Assembly (NCBI RefSeq): GCF_002095315.1
Contig: NZ_MLFN01000004.1
Coordinates: forward strand, 62,001 to 126,000
Length of the DNA: 64,000 bases
Reading direction: 5' to 3'
DNA from: Pantoea conspicua
GTDB taxonomy: Bacteria; Pseudomonadota; Gammaproteobacteria; Enterobacterales; Enterobacteriaceae
The translations under genes were made by a program, and so were the position numbers. This document shows positions 38,395 through 47,983 of the stretch, piece by piece. Below the pieces are notes generated by a model. That model saw only the letters and a program-made list of their open reading frames with translations, was not told where the DNA came from and did not search any database. The stretch's first letter is position 1. Each line of letters opens with the position of its first letter.

Positions 38395-39309
38395 CTAATC
38401 CTGCCGCAGTTGCCGATCGATTTCGCTTAACCGCTGCTGTAAAAAATCCAGAAACAGCGACAGGGCAGCCGAACGCTGGCGGCCTGATACCGTTTGCAGC
38501 TGCAGGGTTCGCTGGCTGAGCTGATCGACGCCCATCGTCCGCAACACCAGATTTTGCGACTCGCGCTCAAACAGCAGGGTAAACGCGCTACAGATGGTGA
38601 CCGCCTGCGGCGTACGCAGCAAAAAGTGATACAGCGTCGCGAAATAATCACAGGTCAGCACCGGCTCCACCACGCTGCCATTCATCTGACAGGAGAGATC
38701 AAACAGTTGCCGCACCGTGGTGTGCTGACCCGGCAATGCCAGCGGCCAGCGGTGGAGATCGGCCAGCGTCACCTGGCGTGACGCCAGCGGGTGGCTCTGA
38801 TGCATCGCCAGCAGCACCGGCGCTGGCCATGAGCCGAGCACCTCCACGCTGCGTTCCGGATGCAGACTGAACTGCAGCGCGACGTCGCATTCACCGGCCC
38901 GCACCGCTTCGGCCACCCCCTGTGAATGCGTGACATTCAGCGCAAACAGCACGCCCGGATTGGTGAGGCGAAATTCAGACAGCAGGCCCGGCAGCAGGCT
39001 GAATGCCATGCCATCGGTACAGGCGATACGGATGCGGGTTCGGCGTACCGCTTTCAGTCCCTTGATCTCTGCCAGCGCATATTCCATATCCAGCTGACTC
39101 TTGCGCACATGATGCGCGAAAATTTCACCGGCCTCATTCAACACCATCCCACGCGCATGACGTTCAAACAGCGGTACGCCCACCTGCGCCTCCAGCCGCT
39201 GGATCTGGCGGCTGATGGCCGAAACGGCGACATAGAGCTGCTCACTGGCGGCGCTGAGCGATCCGCCGTTCACTACCGCCAGAAAATAGCGGATTTCACT
39301 GCTCAACAT
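38395..39309 (-). CDS. LysR-family regulator
   Basis: A 304-residue LysR regulator: helix-turn-helix GSLSAASEQLYVAVSAISRQ with IQRLEAQVGVPLFERHARGM, then an effector domain. It is divergent from an M20 hydrolase/MHS transporter pair (146 bases apart) and is the natural candidate to control them. The closest named subgroup is not clear to me. Confidence 0.8.
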   Translation of the reverse strand: MLSSEIRYFLAVVNGGSLSAASEQLYVAVSAISRQIQRLEAQVGVPLFERHARGMVLNEAGEIFAHHVRKSQLDMEYALAEIKGLKAVRRTRIRIACTDGMAFSLLPGLLSEFRLTNPGVLFALNVTHSQGVAEAVRAGECDVALQFSLHPERSVEVLGSWPAPVLLAMHQSHPLASRQVTLADLHRWPLALPGQHTTVRQLFDLSCQMNGSVVEPVLTCDYFATLYHFLLRTPQAVTICSAFTLLFERESQNLVLRTMGVDQLSQRTLQLQTVSGRQRSAALSLFLDFLQQRLSEIDRQLRQD

Positions 39310-39454
39310 GGTGACTCCTTTCCGACCGGACGCATTAAAAAGGGGCAGGGTGGCATTGCTTTAAAAGCAAGGCTCACTCGATAAATTGATAATTGTGGCA
39401 AAGCCAGAAGTTTGTCAAAGATAACTGACCATTAAAAAAACAAACAGGGCAAAC

Positions 39455-40875
39455 ATGACAGAGCAACAGGCGGTAAATCAGGCGATGCGCTATTTCGACA
39501 GCGGGGCGTTTCAGCAATTGCTGGCCCGCCGTATTGCCTGTATCACTGAGAGTCAGCATCCTGGTCGCCAGGCGGAACTGCAGCACTATCTGCAGGCTGA
39601 GATTGAGCCTCAGCTTGAGGCACTGGGTTTTACGCTTCACCGTTTTGATAATCCACAGCCGGAGAGTCCACCGTTTCTGATCGCTGTGCGGATAGAAGAT
39701 CCGGCGCAGCCCACGCTGCTTTGCTACGGGCACGGTGATGTGGTGTCAGGCGATGCGGAGAACTGGCGGCAGGGATTATCACCGTGGCAGCTGACCGTGG
39801 AAGGCGATCGCTGGTATGGCCGGGGCAGCGCGGATAACAAAGGTCAGCACTGCATTAATCTGGCGGCGCTGGAACAGGTGATGGCGGCACGCGGCGGCCG
39901 GCTGGGCTTTAACTGTAAGTTCCTGTTTGAGATGGGGGAAGAGATCAGCTCGCCAGGACTGGCGCAGATTTGCCAGCAGCAACAGGCACTGTTAGCCGCC
40001 GATCTGTTTATTGCCTCCGACGGCCCGCGGCTGAATGCTGAGCGGCCGACGCTGTTCCTGGGCTCACGCGGAGCCGCTAACTTTCGTCTCACCATTACGG
40101 CACGCGATAACGCCTACCACTCAGGAAACTGGGGGGGATTATTAAGTAATCCGGGTACGCAACTGGCGAATGCGCTGGCCTGCCTGGTGAATACGCAGGG
40201 CGTGTTGCAGGTAGCGGCGCTGAAGCCCGACTCACTGACGCCAGCGGTGCGCGATATTCTCAGCGATATCGAAGTGGGTGGCATGCCGGGCGATCCGGCG
40301 CTGGCTGAAAACTGGGGTGAACCGGGGCTTACGGCAGCTGAACGGTTGTACGGCTGGAACACGCTGGAGGTGCTGGCGTTTGAAACCGGTCACCCGGCGC
40401 GGCCGATGAATGCCATTCCGGGCCGGGCCACCGCGGTCTGCCAGCTGCGATTTGTGGTTGGCACCGACTGGCAGAATCTGACGCAGCATATCGACCAGCA
40501 TCTGCGCCAGCACGGTTTCGACAATGTCAGCGTGGAGTTTATGCGCGGCTCGCCGGCGACGCGGCTGAATCCGCAGGATCCGCTGGTGGCATGGGCGCTC
40601 AGCAGCCTGGCCCGCAGCAGCGGTAAAAGCCGGCGCTGTTGCCCAACCTCGGCGGGTCGCTACCCAATGAGGTGTTTGCCGATATTCTCGGCCTGCCAAC
40701 GCTGTGGGTCCCGCACTCCTATCCGGCCTGCGGCCAGCACGGGGTCAATGAGCATATGCTGACCTCAATCGCGCGCGAAGGGCTGGAGATTATGACCCGG
40801 CTGTTCTGGCAACTGGGTGAAGAGGGCCAGCAGCTGATCGCCCGTCACCGTGACTGGCAGGAGAGTGGACAATGA
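39455..40875 (+). CDS. M20-family metallohydrolase (ArgE/DapE/ACY1-like; apparent frameshift)
   Basis: A 473-residue di-zinc amidohydrolase or peptidase after correction. Metal motifs: [19 protein letters not shown] and [10 protein letters not shown]; the dimerisation domain follows. The frame breaks at 40625-40628, where four As should be five: this restores [19 protein letters not shown] and the end [10 protein letters not shown]; as written, the first frame runs on to 40762. The substrate (N-acyl amino acid or dipeptide) is unknown. The stop overlaps the start of the transporter as ATGA, so the two are co-expressed. Confidence 0.85.
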
Positions 40876-42140
40876 GTAGCATCGCGCAGAGCACGCCACG
40901 GATCACGCCGAGCCTGCATAAAACCCTGTTTGCCACCTGTATTGGTAACGCGCTGGAGTGGTTTGATATCGCGGTTTATGGCTTTTTCGCCAGCTATATT
41001 GCCCACGCTTTCTTTCCGGTCAGCGACCCCTCGGTGTCGCTGCTGCTGACGTTTGGCAGCTTCGGTATTGCGTTTCTTATCCGCCCACTGGGTGCGCTGG
41101 TATTAGGTAACTACGCCGATCGCCACGGTCGTAAAAAGGCGCTGCTGCTGTCGATCAATCTGATGATGCTGGGCGGGGCGATCATCACCTTTATGCCGGG
41201 TTACGCCACCATTGGGCTGGCTGCGCCGCTGCTGATTATCCTGGCGCGGCTGATACAGGGATTTTCTGCCGGTGGAGAGTTTGGCAGTTCCACCGCTTTT
41301 CTGGTGGAGCACTTTCCGGAACGGAAAGCGTTTATCGCCAGCTGGCAGTTTGCCACCCAGGGCGCGAGCACGCTGATGGCTTCGGCGTTTGGGCTGGGCC
41401 TGACGCAGTGGCTGAGTGAAAGTGAAATCCAGGACTGGGGCTGGCGAATTCCATTTGCCTTTGGCTTACTGATTGGTCCGCTGGGTGCCTGGATTCGCCG
41501 CCACGTTCACGAGCCTGCCAGTTTTTTGGCACAGGAGAAGCACAGTGCGCCGCTTAAAACCCTGTTCGGCCGGCAGAAGGCGCTGATCACGCTGGCGATT
41601 GGGGTGATGGTGATTTCAACGGCGATCAACTACATGCTGAACTACATTCCGACCTATGCCACCAAAACGCTGCACTTGTCGGGATCGGTAGCCTTCACCG
41701 CGACGCTGATGGCGGGGATCATCTTGACGGTCGTCACGCCGATTATGGGGCTGTGGGCAGAGCGTATTGGCCGTCTGCCGCTGATGTGGGGATCGCTGTT
41801 ACTGCTGATGGTGACCATCTATCCGGCCTTTAAAGGCATGGTCGATCACACCACGCCGACCACGCTGATTCTGCTGGTGGCCTGGATGGCGCTGCTGAAG
41901 TCCGTTTACTTCTCGACGGTGCCTTCGGTGATGGCCGATCTGTTTCCTGCCACCACCCGGGCCAGCGGTATGGCAATCAGTTATAACGTGGCGGTGACGG
42001 TGTTCGGCGGTTTTGCGCCGTTGATTTGCAGCATGTTGATCGCCGCCACCGGCAGCAGCCTGGCGCCAGGCTATTATCTGATGGCGGTCGCCGTCCTGAG
42101 CGGTGTGGCGCTATCGCGCAGCCGTAAGCATCTGGGATAA
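40872..42140 (+). CDS. MFS transporter, metabolite:H+ symporter (MHS) family
   Basis: A 422-residue, 12-helix transporter. The start [18 protein letters not shown] and the loop [15 protein letters not shown] are MHS family markers (citrate, alpha-ketoglutarate, tricarballylate and proline/betaine symporters). Translation is coupled to the M20 hydrolase by a 4-base overlap, so the transported compound is probably that enzyme's substrate or product. Confidence 0.87.
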   Translation: MSSIAQSTPRITPSLHKTLFATCIGNALEWFDIAVYGFFASYIAHAFFPVSDPSVSLLLTFGSFGIAFLIRPLGALVLGNYADRHGRKKALLLSINLMMLGGAIITFMPGYATIGLAAPLLIILARLIQGFSAGGEFGSSTAFLVEHFPERKAFIASWQFATQGASTLMASAFGLGLTQWLSESEIQDWGWRIPFAFGLLIGPLGAWIRRHVHEPASFLAQEKHSAPLKTLFGRQKALITLAIGVMVISTAINYMLNYIPTYATKTLHLSGSVAFTATLMAGIILTVVTPIMGLWAERIGRLPLMWGSLLLLMVTIYPAFKGMVDHTTPTTLILLVAWMALLKSVYFSTVPSVMADLFPATTRASGMAISYNVAVTVFGGFAPLICSMLIAATGSSLAPGYYLMAVAVLSGVALSRSRKHLG

Positions 42141-42144
42141 TAAA

Positions 42145-42166
42145 ACGGGCCGCGCTAACGGCCCGT
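42145..42166. terminator. Bidirectional terminator, MHS transporter/aldA
   Basis: ACGGGCC (42145-42151) pairs with GGCCCGT (42160-42166), with A and T runs on the two sides extending the stem and giving T tracts both ways. Lies between two convergent genes. Confidence 0.85.
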
Positions 42167-42175
42167 TTTTGCTGT

Positions 42176-43612
42176 TTAGCTGAACTGAAGATAGGCGACG
42201 TGGGTCTGCAGATACTCTTCCAGCCCATGTTTGCCGTCGGCACCGCCCACGCCCGATTTACGCCAGCCGGCATGAAAACCCTGCATCGCCTCGAAGTTTT
42301 CGCGGTTGACGTAGGTTTCGCCAAACTTCAGCTGACGCAGTGCCTTCATCGTGGTGTTAAGATTCTGCGTATAGAGCGAAGATGTCAGACCATACTGGCA
42401 ATCATTAGCCAGCGCGATCGCCTCGTCCAGCGTGTTAAAGGCCATCACCGGCAGCACCGGACCAAAGATTTCCTCCTGCATAATCTCCATCTCCTGATGC
42501 ACGCCGGTGATCAGCGTCGGCTCATAAAAGAAGCCTTTATCGCCAGACCGTTTGCCGCCCAGTACCACCGTTGCACCTGCTGCCACCGCATCCGCCACTT
42601 TCTGTTCGACGCGCGCCAGGGCCGCAGCGTTAATCAGTGGTCCCATATCAATATCGTTATGCTGAGCCGGGTCACCCAGTTTCACCTGCCGGAAAGCGGC
42701 GGTGAGTGCAGTGATAAATTCATCGTAGATGCCCTGCTGAACATAGACGCGTTCTGCGCAGTTACAGACCTGGCCGCTGTTGATCATCCTGGAGTTGACG
42801 ATGGCCCGTACTGCGAGATCGATATCGGCATCATCCATCACGATGGCCGGTGCTTTACCTCCCAGTTCCAGTGACACCTTAGTGACATTTTTCGCCGCCG
42901 CCTGCATGGTCGCAATGCCGGCACCCACGCTGCCGGTCAGGCTGACCAGGCCCACTTTCGGGTTCGCCGCCAGCTCCTGTCCCACTTCCGGGCCATAGCC
43001 ATAAACAAAGTTGATGACGCCGGCGGGCAGCTCAATCTGCTGTAAAATCTCAGCAAAAATGGCGGCGTTATTCGGGGTCAGTTCACTGGGTTTGATCACG
43101 ATGGTGCTACCCGTGATCAGCGCTGGCGCGGCTTTACGCGCAATCAGGAAGAACGGGAAGTTCCACGGCAGGATACCGGTGGTGACGCCAATCGCTTTTT
43201 TAAACAGGAAAATATTCTCATTGGCGCGGTCGCTGTTGATGATTTCACCTTCATAACGGCGAGCCCATTCAGCCATATAGTCGAGATAGTCTGCGGTGAA
43301 TAGCACTTCAGTCTGTGCCAGCCCCTGCGTTTTTCCCCCTTCCGCTACAATGGTCGCGGTCAGCTGTGGTTCGCGTGCGCGAATTGCCGTGGCGATCTTA
43401 TGCAGCCAGAGGCCTCGCTCCACGGCGGGCAGGGCTTCCCATGCTGGCTGCGCCGCTTCGGCAGCGAGAATAGCGCGCTGTGCATCCTCTTTGTTGCCCT
43501 GCGGGATGCGCGACAGCAGCGCTTCGGTGGCGGGATTAATCACCTCAATCCACTTATCATTATGATCGGCGACAAACGCGCCATTGATGTAATGTTGATG
43601 ATGTGTTGTCAT
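42176..43612 (-). CDS. aldA: Lactaldehyde/glycolaldehyde dehydrogenase AldA
   Basis: A 478-residue NAD-dependent aldehyde dehydrogenase that oxidises L-lactaldehyde to L-lactate. It follows E. coli AldA (479) through GVTTGILPWNFPFFLIARK, the catalytic Glu in LELGGKAPAIVMDDAD, the catalytic Cys in SGQVCNCAERVYVQ and NRENFEAMQGFHAGWRKSG. L-lactaldehyde is the product of rhamnulose-1-phosphate cleavage, and the complete rha regulon begins 1.3 kb away, so the two probably work together. Confidence 0.95.
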   Translation of the reverse strand: MTTHHQHYINGAFVADHNDKWIEVINPATEALLSRIPQGNKEDAQRAILAAEAAQPAWEALPAVERGLWLHKIATAIRAREPQLTATIVAEGGKTQGLAQTEVLFTADYLDYMAEWARRYEGEIINSDRANENIFLFKKAIGVTTGILPWNFPFFLIARKAAPALITGSTIVIKPSELTPNNAAIFAEILQQIELPAGVINFVYGYGPEVGQELAANPKVGLVSLTGSVGAGIATMQAAAKNVTKVSLELGGKAPAIVMDDADIDLAVRAIVNSRMINSGQVCNCAERVYVQQGIYDEFITALTAAFRQVKLGDPAQHNDIDMGPLINAAALARVEQKVADAVAAGATVVLGGKRSGDKGFFYEPTLITGVHQEMEIMQEEIFGPVLPVMAFNTLDEAIALANDCQYGLTSSLYTQNLNTTMKALRQLKFGETYVNRENFEAMQGFHAGWRKSGVGGADGKHGLEEYLQTHVAYLQFS

Positions 43613-43808
43613 TCGCAGGACTCTCCGCTAACGGTACGTTGCAATAATGTAATAGCAGGGTGAAACAGATCCGGCGGGTCTACCTTTTCCTGATTGCCAA
43701 ACGCGAAGAACTGCTGGCAACCAATCACAGAAATCGGCGAGTTTTACGGCAAAAACAGCAAATTGTTATAGATTTAAAGGAGTGAAGCCGTAACAGGAGA
43801 ATCACATC

Positions 43809-44075
43809 ATGGCAAACGGATGGGCGTCGGAAGGCGCAGTACAGGAGCAGATCGACAGCACCGTCAACGACGGCATTGAACGTGTCCGGCAGTCAATCGG
43901 TCAGGGCGAAAGCGCCATCGAATGCGAACTCTGTGGCGAACCCATACCTGAGGCGCGCCGCAAAGCGCTGAAAGGCGTACGTTACTGCGTATCCTGTCAG
44001 GAGAAAAGGGACAAGCAGCAGCAGAGCAGCAGTTTGTTTAACCGCCGGGGCAGTAAGGACAGCCAGCTGCGCTAG
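43809..44075 (+). CDS. ybiI: DksA/TraR-type zinc finger protein YbiI
   Basis: An 88-residue protein with a C4 zinc finger (CELCGEPIPEARRKAL ... YCVSCQ) preceded by a helical segment. The start (MANGWASEGAVQEQI) and the end (NRRGSKDSQLR) match E. coli YbiI. AGGAG lies 11 bases before the ATG. Its role is unknown; DksA-like proteins bind RNA polymerase, but YbiI lacks the long coiled coil. Confidence 0.92.
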   Translation: MANGWASEGAVQEQIDSTVNDGIERVRQSIGQGESAIECELCGEPIPEARRKALKGVRYCVSCQEKRDKQQQSSSLFNRRGSKDSQLR

Positions 44076-44078
44076 GCG

Positions 44079-44177
44079 TCAGGAGCCCGGCATCGCCAGA
44101 CCACTGCCAATAAACCAGGCCAGAAAGGCTACGCCCGCCACGATAATGGCGATAGGAAAGAGGATGCCAATTCTCAT
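44079..44177 (-). CDS. yoaK: Membrane microprotein YoaK-like (32 aa)
   Basis: A 32-codon gene with one long membrane helix, reading MRIGILFPIAIIVAGVAFLA then WFIGSGLAMPGS. E. coli YoaK, as I recall it, is also 32 residues and starts MRIGI.FP. AGGA lies 6 bases upstream of the ATG at 44177. It is convergent with ybiI, 3 bases apart. Likely an inner-membrane peptide of unknown function. Confidence 0.75.
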   Translation of the reverse strand: MRIGILFPIAIIVAGVAFLAWFIGSGLAMPGS

Positions 44178-44220
44178 TATTTTCCTGCTGATAACAGAGA
44201 GGGTCAGGCGGGCGATCTTA

Positions 44221-44544
44221 TCACGACAGCTGTAACACTGCGCGGTGGGTTTTCAGCAGGGTGAACAGCTGGAACTGCGTCGCATCAGTGACCTCACGCA
44301 GCAGTTCTCCTTTTTTAAATAAAATATGCTCAACGTGTCCCAGCTGACGCCACACGACAATGGCTGCGGCGATTAAGGCACAGTGTTGTTCTGCCTGTAC
44401 ACATTCAATGGTGGCATAGTGCGTTTCATCCAGTCCGTTGACAAAAACCTTCATGGCATCGGCGGGCAAAATCGCCCGCAGATCATCCAGCATCACCTGG
44501 CTCACTGAGCGTGAAAGAAACAGTGTTAACCACTTCGTCGTCAT
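44221..44544 (-). CDS. Hypothetical protein, 107 aa
   Basis: Not recognised. The product (MTTKWLTLFLSRSVSQVMLD ...) is small and soluble, with a VNGLDETHYATIECV central segment and two cysteines; no signal peptide or membrane helix. GGGA lies just before the ATG. It is upstream of yoaK on the same strand, 43 bases apart, so the two may share a transcript. Confidence 0.5.
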   Translation of the reverse strand: MTTKWLTLFLSRSVSQVMLDDLRAILPADAMKVFVNGLDETHYATIECVQAEQHCALIAAAIVVWRQLGHVEHILFKKGELLREVTDATQFQLFTLLKTHRAVLQLS

Positions 44545-44904
44545 CCCAATCCCTGAATCCGATCAATTTCCCCCAGTTTATACGAACCCCGGCACCGTAA
44601 GGAAAGGCTTCTTTGTTCTTTTGCCAAAATGATCGTGCGCATGGCAGTCAGACTGATAATGTGCTGCGTCACACAGCAAAATTATAAAAAATACAGAATA
44701 ATAAGCCACTTAGACAAAAATCCGTCCGGCAATCTGACAAAGAAGATTTTGTGATCCCTGGCGGGATTAATCGGACGATTTTGCCAGTCCGTTGCGGTAT
44801 CCGGCATTCATTCAAAGGCTGAGGAATTCCTGCAAAACGTAGACTGCCTGCTAAGCGGAAATCGTCTGGTTTCCGTCAGGCCTCAACCTAACCAGGAAAA
44901 AACA
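44545..44904. other. 360-base intergenic region, hypothetical/rhaT
   Basis: Should hold the rhaT promoter with its RhaS and CRP sites. I see a short inverted repeat ATCCC-TGGC-GGGAT (44754-44767) and several TCCG/CGGA stretches near 44720-44800, but no site I can assign firmly. AGGAAA precedes the rhaT start. No gene seen. Confidence 0.45.
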
Positions 44905-45939
44905 ATGAACAGTGCCATTATTGCAGGAATCTTCTGGCATTTTGTCGGAGCTGCCAGCGCCGCGTGTTTCTACGCGCCTTTTAAACAGGTGAAAAGATGG
45001 TCATGGGAAACCATGTGGTCGGTGGGTGGTGTGATGTCGTGGCTGATTCTGCCCTGGGCGGTGAGCGCTATTTTGCTGCCCGACTTCCACGCCTATTACA
45101 GTAGCTTCAGCCTCGCCCAGCTGATGCCGGTATTTCTGTTCGGCGCGATGTGGGGAATCGGTAACATTAACTACGGTCTGACGATGCGCTATCTCGGCAT
45201 GTCGATGGGCATCGGCATTGCCATTGGTATTACGCTGGTGGTCGGCACGCTGATGACGCCGCTGCTGCAGGGTCGTTTTGGTGAGCTGTTCGCCTCGGCC
45301 GGGGGCCGCTTAACCCTGCTCGGTGTGCTGGTGGCGCTGATTGGGGTGGGCATAGTGACCCGCGCTGGCCTGCTAAAAGAGCGGGCGCTGGGCATTAACG
45401 CGGAAGAGTTCAATCTTAAAAAAGGGCTGGTGCTGGCGGTGATGTGCGGTATTTTCTCCGCCGGTATGTCATTTGCGATGGACGCCGCGAAGCCGATGCA
45501 CGAGGCCGCCGCGCAGTTGGGTATCGACCCGCTCTATGTCGCGCTGCCGAGTTATGTGGTGATCATGGGCGGCGGAGCGCTGGTTAATCTGGCGTTCTGT
45601 TTCTACCGACTGGCCACCCGACCCGAACTGTCAGTACGCCGTGATTTCTCGGTGGCAAAACCGCTGCTGATGGCGAACGTGGCTTTTGCCGTCCTCGGCG
45701 GCACCATGTGGTATCTGCAATTCTTCTTTTACGCCTGGGGACACGCCCGAATTCCAGCGCAGTATGACTATGTCAGCTGGATGCTGCACATGAGCCTCTA
45801 CGTACTGTGTGGCGGTCTGGTCGGTTTACTGATGAAAGAGTGGAAGTCAGCGGGGCGACGGCCGGTCAGCGTTTTATCGATTGGTTGCGTGGTCATTATC
45901 ATCGCCGCCAATATCGTTGGGCTTGGCATGGCAGCCTGA
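44905..45939 (+). CDS. rhaT: L-rhamnose/proton symporter RhaT
   Basis: A 344-residue, ten-helix inner-membrane sugar:proton symporter, the same length as E. coli RhaT and nearly identical over long segments such as [20 protein letters not shown] and [20 protein letters not shown]. It brings L-rhamnose into the cell for the rhaBADM pathway and is expected to be activated by RhaS and CRP. Convergent with rhaR, as in E. coli. Confidence 0.96.
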   Translation: MNSAIIAGIFWHFVGAASAACFYAPFKQVKRWSWETMWSVGGVMSWLILPWAVSAILLPDFHAYYSSFSLAQLMPVFLFGAMWGIGNINYGLTMRYLGMSMGIGIAIGITLVVGTLMTPLLQGRFGELFASAGGRLTLLGVLVALIGVGIVTRAGLLKERALGINAEEFNLKKGLVLAVMCGIFSAGMSFAMDAAKPMHEAAAQLGIDPLYVALPSYVVIMGGGALVNLAFCFYRLATRPELSVRRDFSVAKPLLMANVAFAVLGGTMWYLQFFFYAWGHARIPAQYDYVSWMLHMSLYVLCGGLVGLLMKEWKSAGRRPVSVLSIGCVVIIIAANIVGLGMAA

Positions 45940-45955
45940 TCGGAAACAGCAGGGA

Positions 45956-45984
45956 AGCGCGAGCCTGCGATGCGGGCTCGCGCT
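45956..45984. terminator. Hairpin between rhaT and rhaR
   Basis: AGCGCGAGCC (45956-45965) pairs with GGCTCGCGCT (45975-45984), loop of 9. It lies 17 bases past the rhaT stop and touches the rhaR stop, so it can serve both convergent genes. T tract weak. Confidence 0.6.
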
Positions 45985-46855
45985 ATTGTGATTCAGTATC
46001 CGCGTTTTTTAATGCCTGAGCCAGTGAAATAAAGCGCTGACGCCAGGCGCTGGGAGTCAGACCGGTATCGCGGGTAAAGACCACCGAAAAGTAGTTACTG
46101 TCATCAAAGCCGCAGCGCGCTGCCACTTCACTGATCAGACAATCCTGGGTACGTAGCAGATACTTCGCCTGGCAGAGCTGCAGCTGGCGCAGATAATGGC
46201 CGATGGTCATCCCGGTTTGCTGGCGAAACAGCTGCCTGAGCGCCCGCTCGTTAAGCTGGTTATGCTGGCAAAACTCGGCAAGGTCAAAAGGTCGGGCAAT
46301 CGCGCCCTGTAATGCGGACATCAGCAAATCTAACTGCTCGCCCTCCGGCAGCGCCCACGGGCGATCGGCAGCATAGCCATGTCGGCGAAGAATCAGCGCC
46401 AGCTGCAAAAACAGCGCCTCCGACAGCTGCACTGACAGGGAATCGCTTTTGCGGCTTTCGCGTTCCAGCTGACTAATCACACCGCGCGCCAGTGCCATAC
46501 CGCGCGTGGTCAGACGCCAGCAGCCGGGCGCATCGGCACCCTGTGGTGGTAGCAGCTGATTCCAGTCAAGTCCGAGGGTGAAGCGATCACGACAGTAGAG
46601 GATATTATCCAGCACCAGGTCGTTGACGCTGTCATAGCTGTGGCAGTCATTGTCGCCGATATAAAAAACGTCGCCACAGGTGATCAGCCAGGGACGATCG
46701 TTGAGGAGATGCAGACCATTGCCGCGCCAGACAATGACGATTTCACTAAACTCGTGCCTGTGCGGCGGGAAAGAGGGTTGAGGCATCCGTTCGGCTACCG
46801 CCACCGGTAAGCTGGTGGCAGGAAAATAATCATCCCGGCTGAGTATCAACGCCAT
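45983..46855 (-). CDS. rhaR: AraC-family activator RhaR
   Basis: A 290-residue AraC regulator that responds to L-rhamnose and activates rhaSR. The cupin sensor domain ([20 protein letters not shown]) is followed by two helix-turn-helix motifs ([40 protein letters not shown]). It lies 11 bases downstream of rhaS on the same strand, the usual rhaSR operon. Confidence 0.93.
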   Translation of the reverse strand: MALILSRDDYFPATSLPVAVAERMPQPSFPPHRHEFSEIVIVWRGNGLHLLNDRPWLITCGDVFYIGDNDCHSYDSVNDLVLDNILYCRDRFTLGLDWNQLLPPQGADAPGCWRLTTRGMALARGVISQLERESRKSDSLSVQLSEALFLQLALILRRHGYAADRPWALPEGEQLDLLMSALQGAIARPFDLAEFCQHNQLNERALRQLFRQQTGMTIGHYLRQLQLCQAKYLLRTQDCLISEVAARCGFDDSNYFSVVFTRDTGLTPSAWRQRFISLAQALKNADTESQ

Positions 46856-46866
46856 ACTGTGCTCCT

Positions 46867-47688
46867 TTACAACATCTGCTGGCGCTCCGCTCGTGGTGCG
46901 CAGCCAAATTCGCGCCTGAACAGGGTAGAGAAGTGGTTACTGTCACCAAATCCACACTGAAAGGCGATATCGGTAATTCGCATATCACTGTGACGCAGCA
47001 AATGGCGCGCCTGCAATAACCGCAGCCGGTTGAGATAACGCTGCGGCGTGCTACCGGTTTGCTGCTTCATTTGTCGGTGCAGCGTGCGCAGCGACAGGCA
47101 AAAACGATCGGCCAGTTCATCCCAGACGACCTCATCACTGTAGTGCTCGTTCAGCCAGTCGAGCAGGCGATGCAGACGTGCCTCCTGATCCTGGCTCTGT
47201 TCGTCACGGCACGCTTCACGCAACAGCACCAGCAGTTGCAGAAACAGCTGCTCCTGGCGTGCCTGCTTCTCCAGTGACCAGACCTCATCCTGCCGCATCT
47301 GAGTCGCCACACTCAGCGCCTGGGTCATCACTTTGTGATTAATACGCCAGTGCGACGCATAGTGCCCATCTTTATCACAGGGCAACAGCGCCTGCAGTCC
47401 GGAGAGAAAACGAAATGCGCCTGGACTGCGATACAGCACGTTAGTCAGGCAGAGGTTTTCAGTCTGTTCATAAAGGTGACGATCGTGATCGCGCACAAAG
47501 CAGACGCAGCCGGCGCACAGCGTTTGCGGCTGACCGTTGAACACGTGAATGCCTGACCCATGCTCAACCAGCACAATTTCATGAAAATCATGATGGTGTT
47601 CCGGAAAAGCCTGCTGTGGAACACGCGGCTCAATAGCGATTGCATAATCGCCTTCCGGGAAGAAATCTGCACTGTGCAAAATGGTCAT
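46867..47688 (-). CDS. rhaS: AraC-family activator RhaS
   Basis: A 273-residue AraC regulator that, with L-rhamnose, activates rhaBAD and rhaT. Cupin domain with [21 protein letters not shown]-terminal DNA-binding domain with [17 protein letters not shown] and [20 protein letters not shown]. Two adjacent ATGs (47691, 47688) are possible; the second has better spacing from GAGAGG. Divergent from rhaB; the shared promoter region is described separately. Confidence 0.94.
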   Translation of the reverse strand: MTILHSADFFPEGDYAIAIEPRVPQQAFPEHHHDFHEIVLVEHGSGIHVFNGQPQTLCAGCVCFVRDHDRHLYEQTENLCLTNVLYRSPGAFRFLSGLQALLPCDKDGHYASHWRINHKVMTQALSVATQMRQDEVWSLEKQARQEQLFLQLLVLLREACRDEQSQDQEARLHRLLDWLNEHYSDEVVWDELADRFCLSLRTLHRQMKQQTGSTPQRYLNRLRLLQARHLLRHSDMRITDIAFQCGFGDSNHFSTLFRREFGCAPRAERQQML

Positions 47689-47770
47689 CATTGCCTCTCG
47701 CCACTGTTAACAAAACTGTAACGAAGTCTAATCAGGACAGTGTCACCTTACCTTGAATTTTCTGCTCATC

Positions 47771-47789
47771 TCAGCAGTAATCCTGCTGA
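47771..47789. promoter_or_regulatory. Inverted repeat in the rhaS-rhaB divergent region
   Basis: TCAGCAG (47771-47777), five bases, CTGCTGA (47783-47789), with a further CTCAGCAG at 47804-47811. Located 80-120 bases upstream of rhaS, where RhaR should bind to activate rhaSR. The assignment to RhaR is by position only. Confidence 0.4.
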
Positions 47790-47856
47790 TTATTCAAGAA
47801 ATCCTCAGCAGTTAACAAATTTGCGGCAGGGGTCACATCACCTTTGCTGCTGTCTC

Positions 47857-47872
47857 TGTGATCTCTCTCACG
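47857..47872 (+). promoter_or_regulatory. CRP site of the rhaBAD promoter
   Basis: TGTGATCTCTCTCACG matches the CRP consensus TGTGA-N6-TCACA in 9 of 10 defined bases. It lies upstream of the RhaS half-sites at the same distance as in the E. coli rhaBAD promoter. Confidence 0.8.
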
Positions 47873-47876
47873 AACT

Positions 47877-47951
47877 TCTTTGCCAGTCTGCCAGTGACCT
47901 TCGCCCGCTGGCACTGTCGGGAAGGTGGCGACCCGGCAGGATTTTTACTCT
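47877..47951 (+). promoter_or_regulatory. rhaBAD core promoter with RhaS half-sites
   Basis: By alignment with the E. coli rhaBAD promoter: upstream RhaS half-site around CTTTGCCAGTCTGCCAG (47878-47894), downstream half-site around CACTGTCGGGAAGGTGGCG (47912-47930), and -10 hexamer TACTCT (47946-47951). The E. coli counterparts are CTTTCCCTGGTTGCCAA, CAGTAACGAGAAGGTCGCG and TAGACT. Expected start of transcription is near 47958. Confidence 0.7.
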
Positions 47952-47983
47952 GTGACCATCAAATCACAGGAAAAAATGCTGCC

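Noticed and set aside
44656-44672. TGTG...CACA in the region upstream of rhaT as a CRP site
   Set aside because: The spacing between half-sites is two bases too short and the inner A/T bases are missing.
46861-46880. Ter-like TGTTGTAA on the reverse strand
   Set aside because: It is the end of rhaS plus the rhaR ribosome binding site; flanking bases do not fit Ter.
47952-47969. TGTGA...TCACA repeat just upstream of rhaB as a second CRP site
   Set aside because: The half-sites are 8 bases apart rather than 6, and the site would lie downstream of the transcription start.
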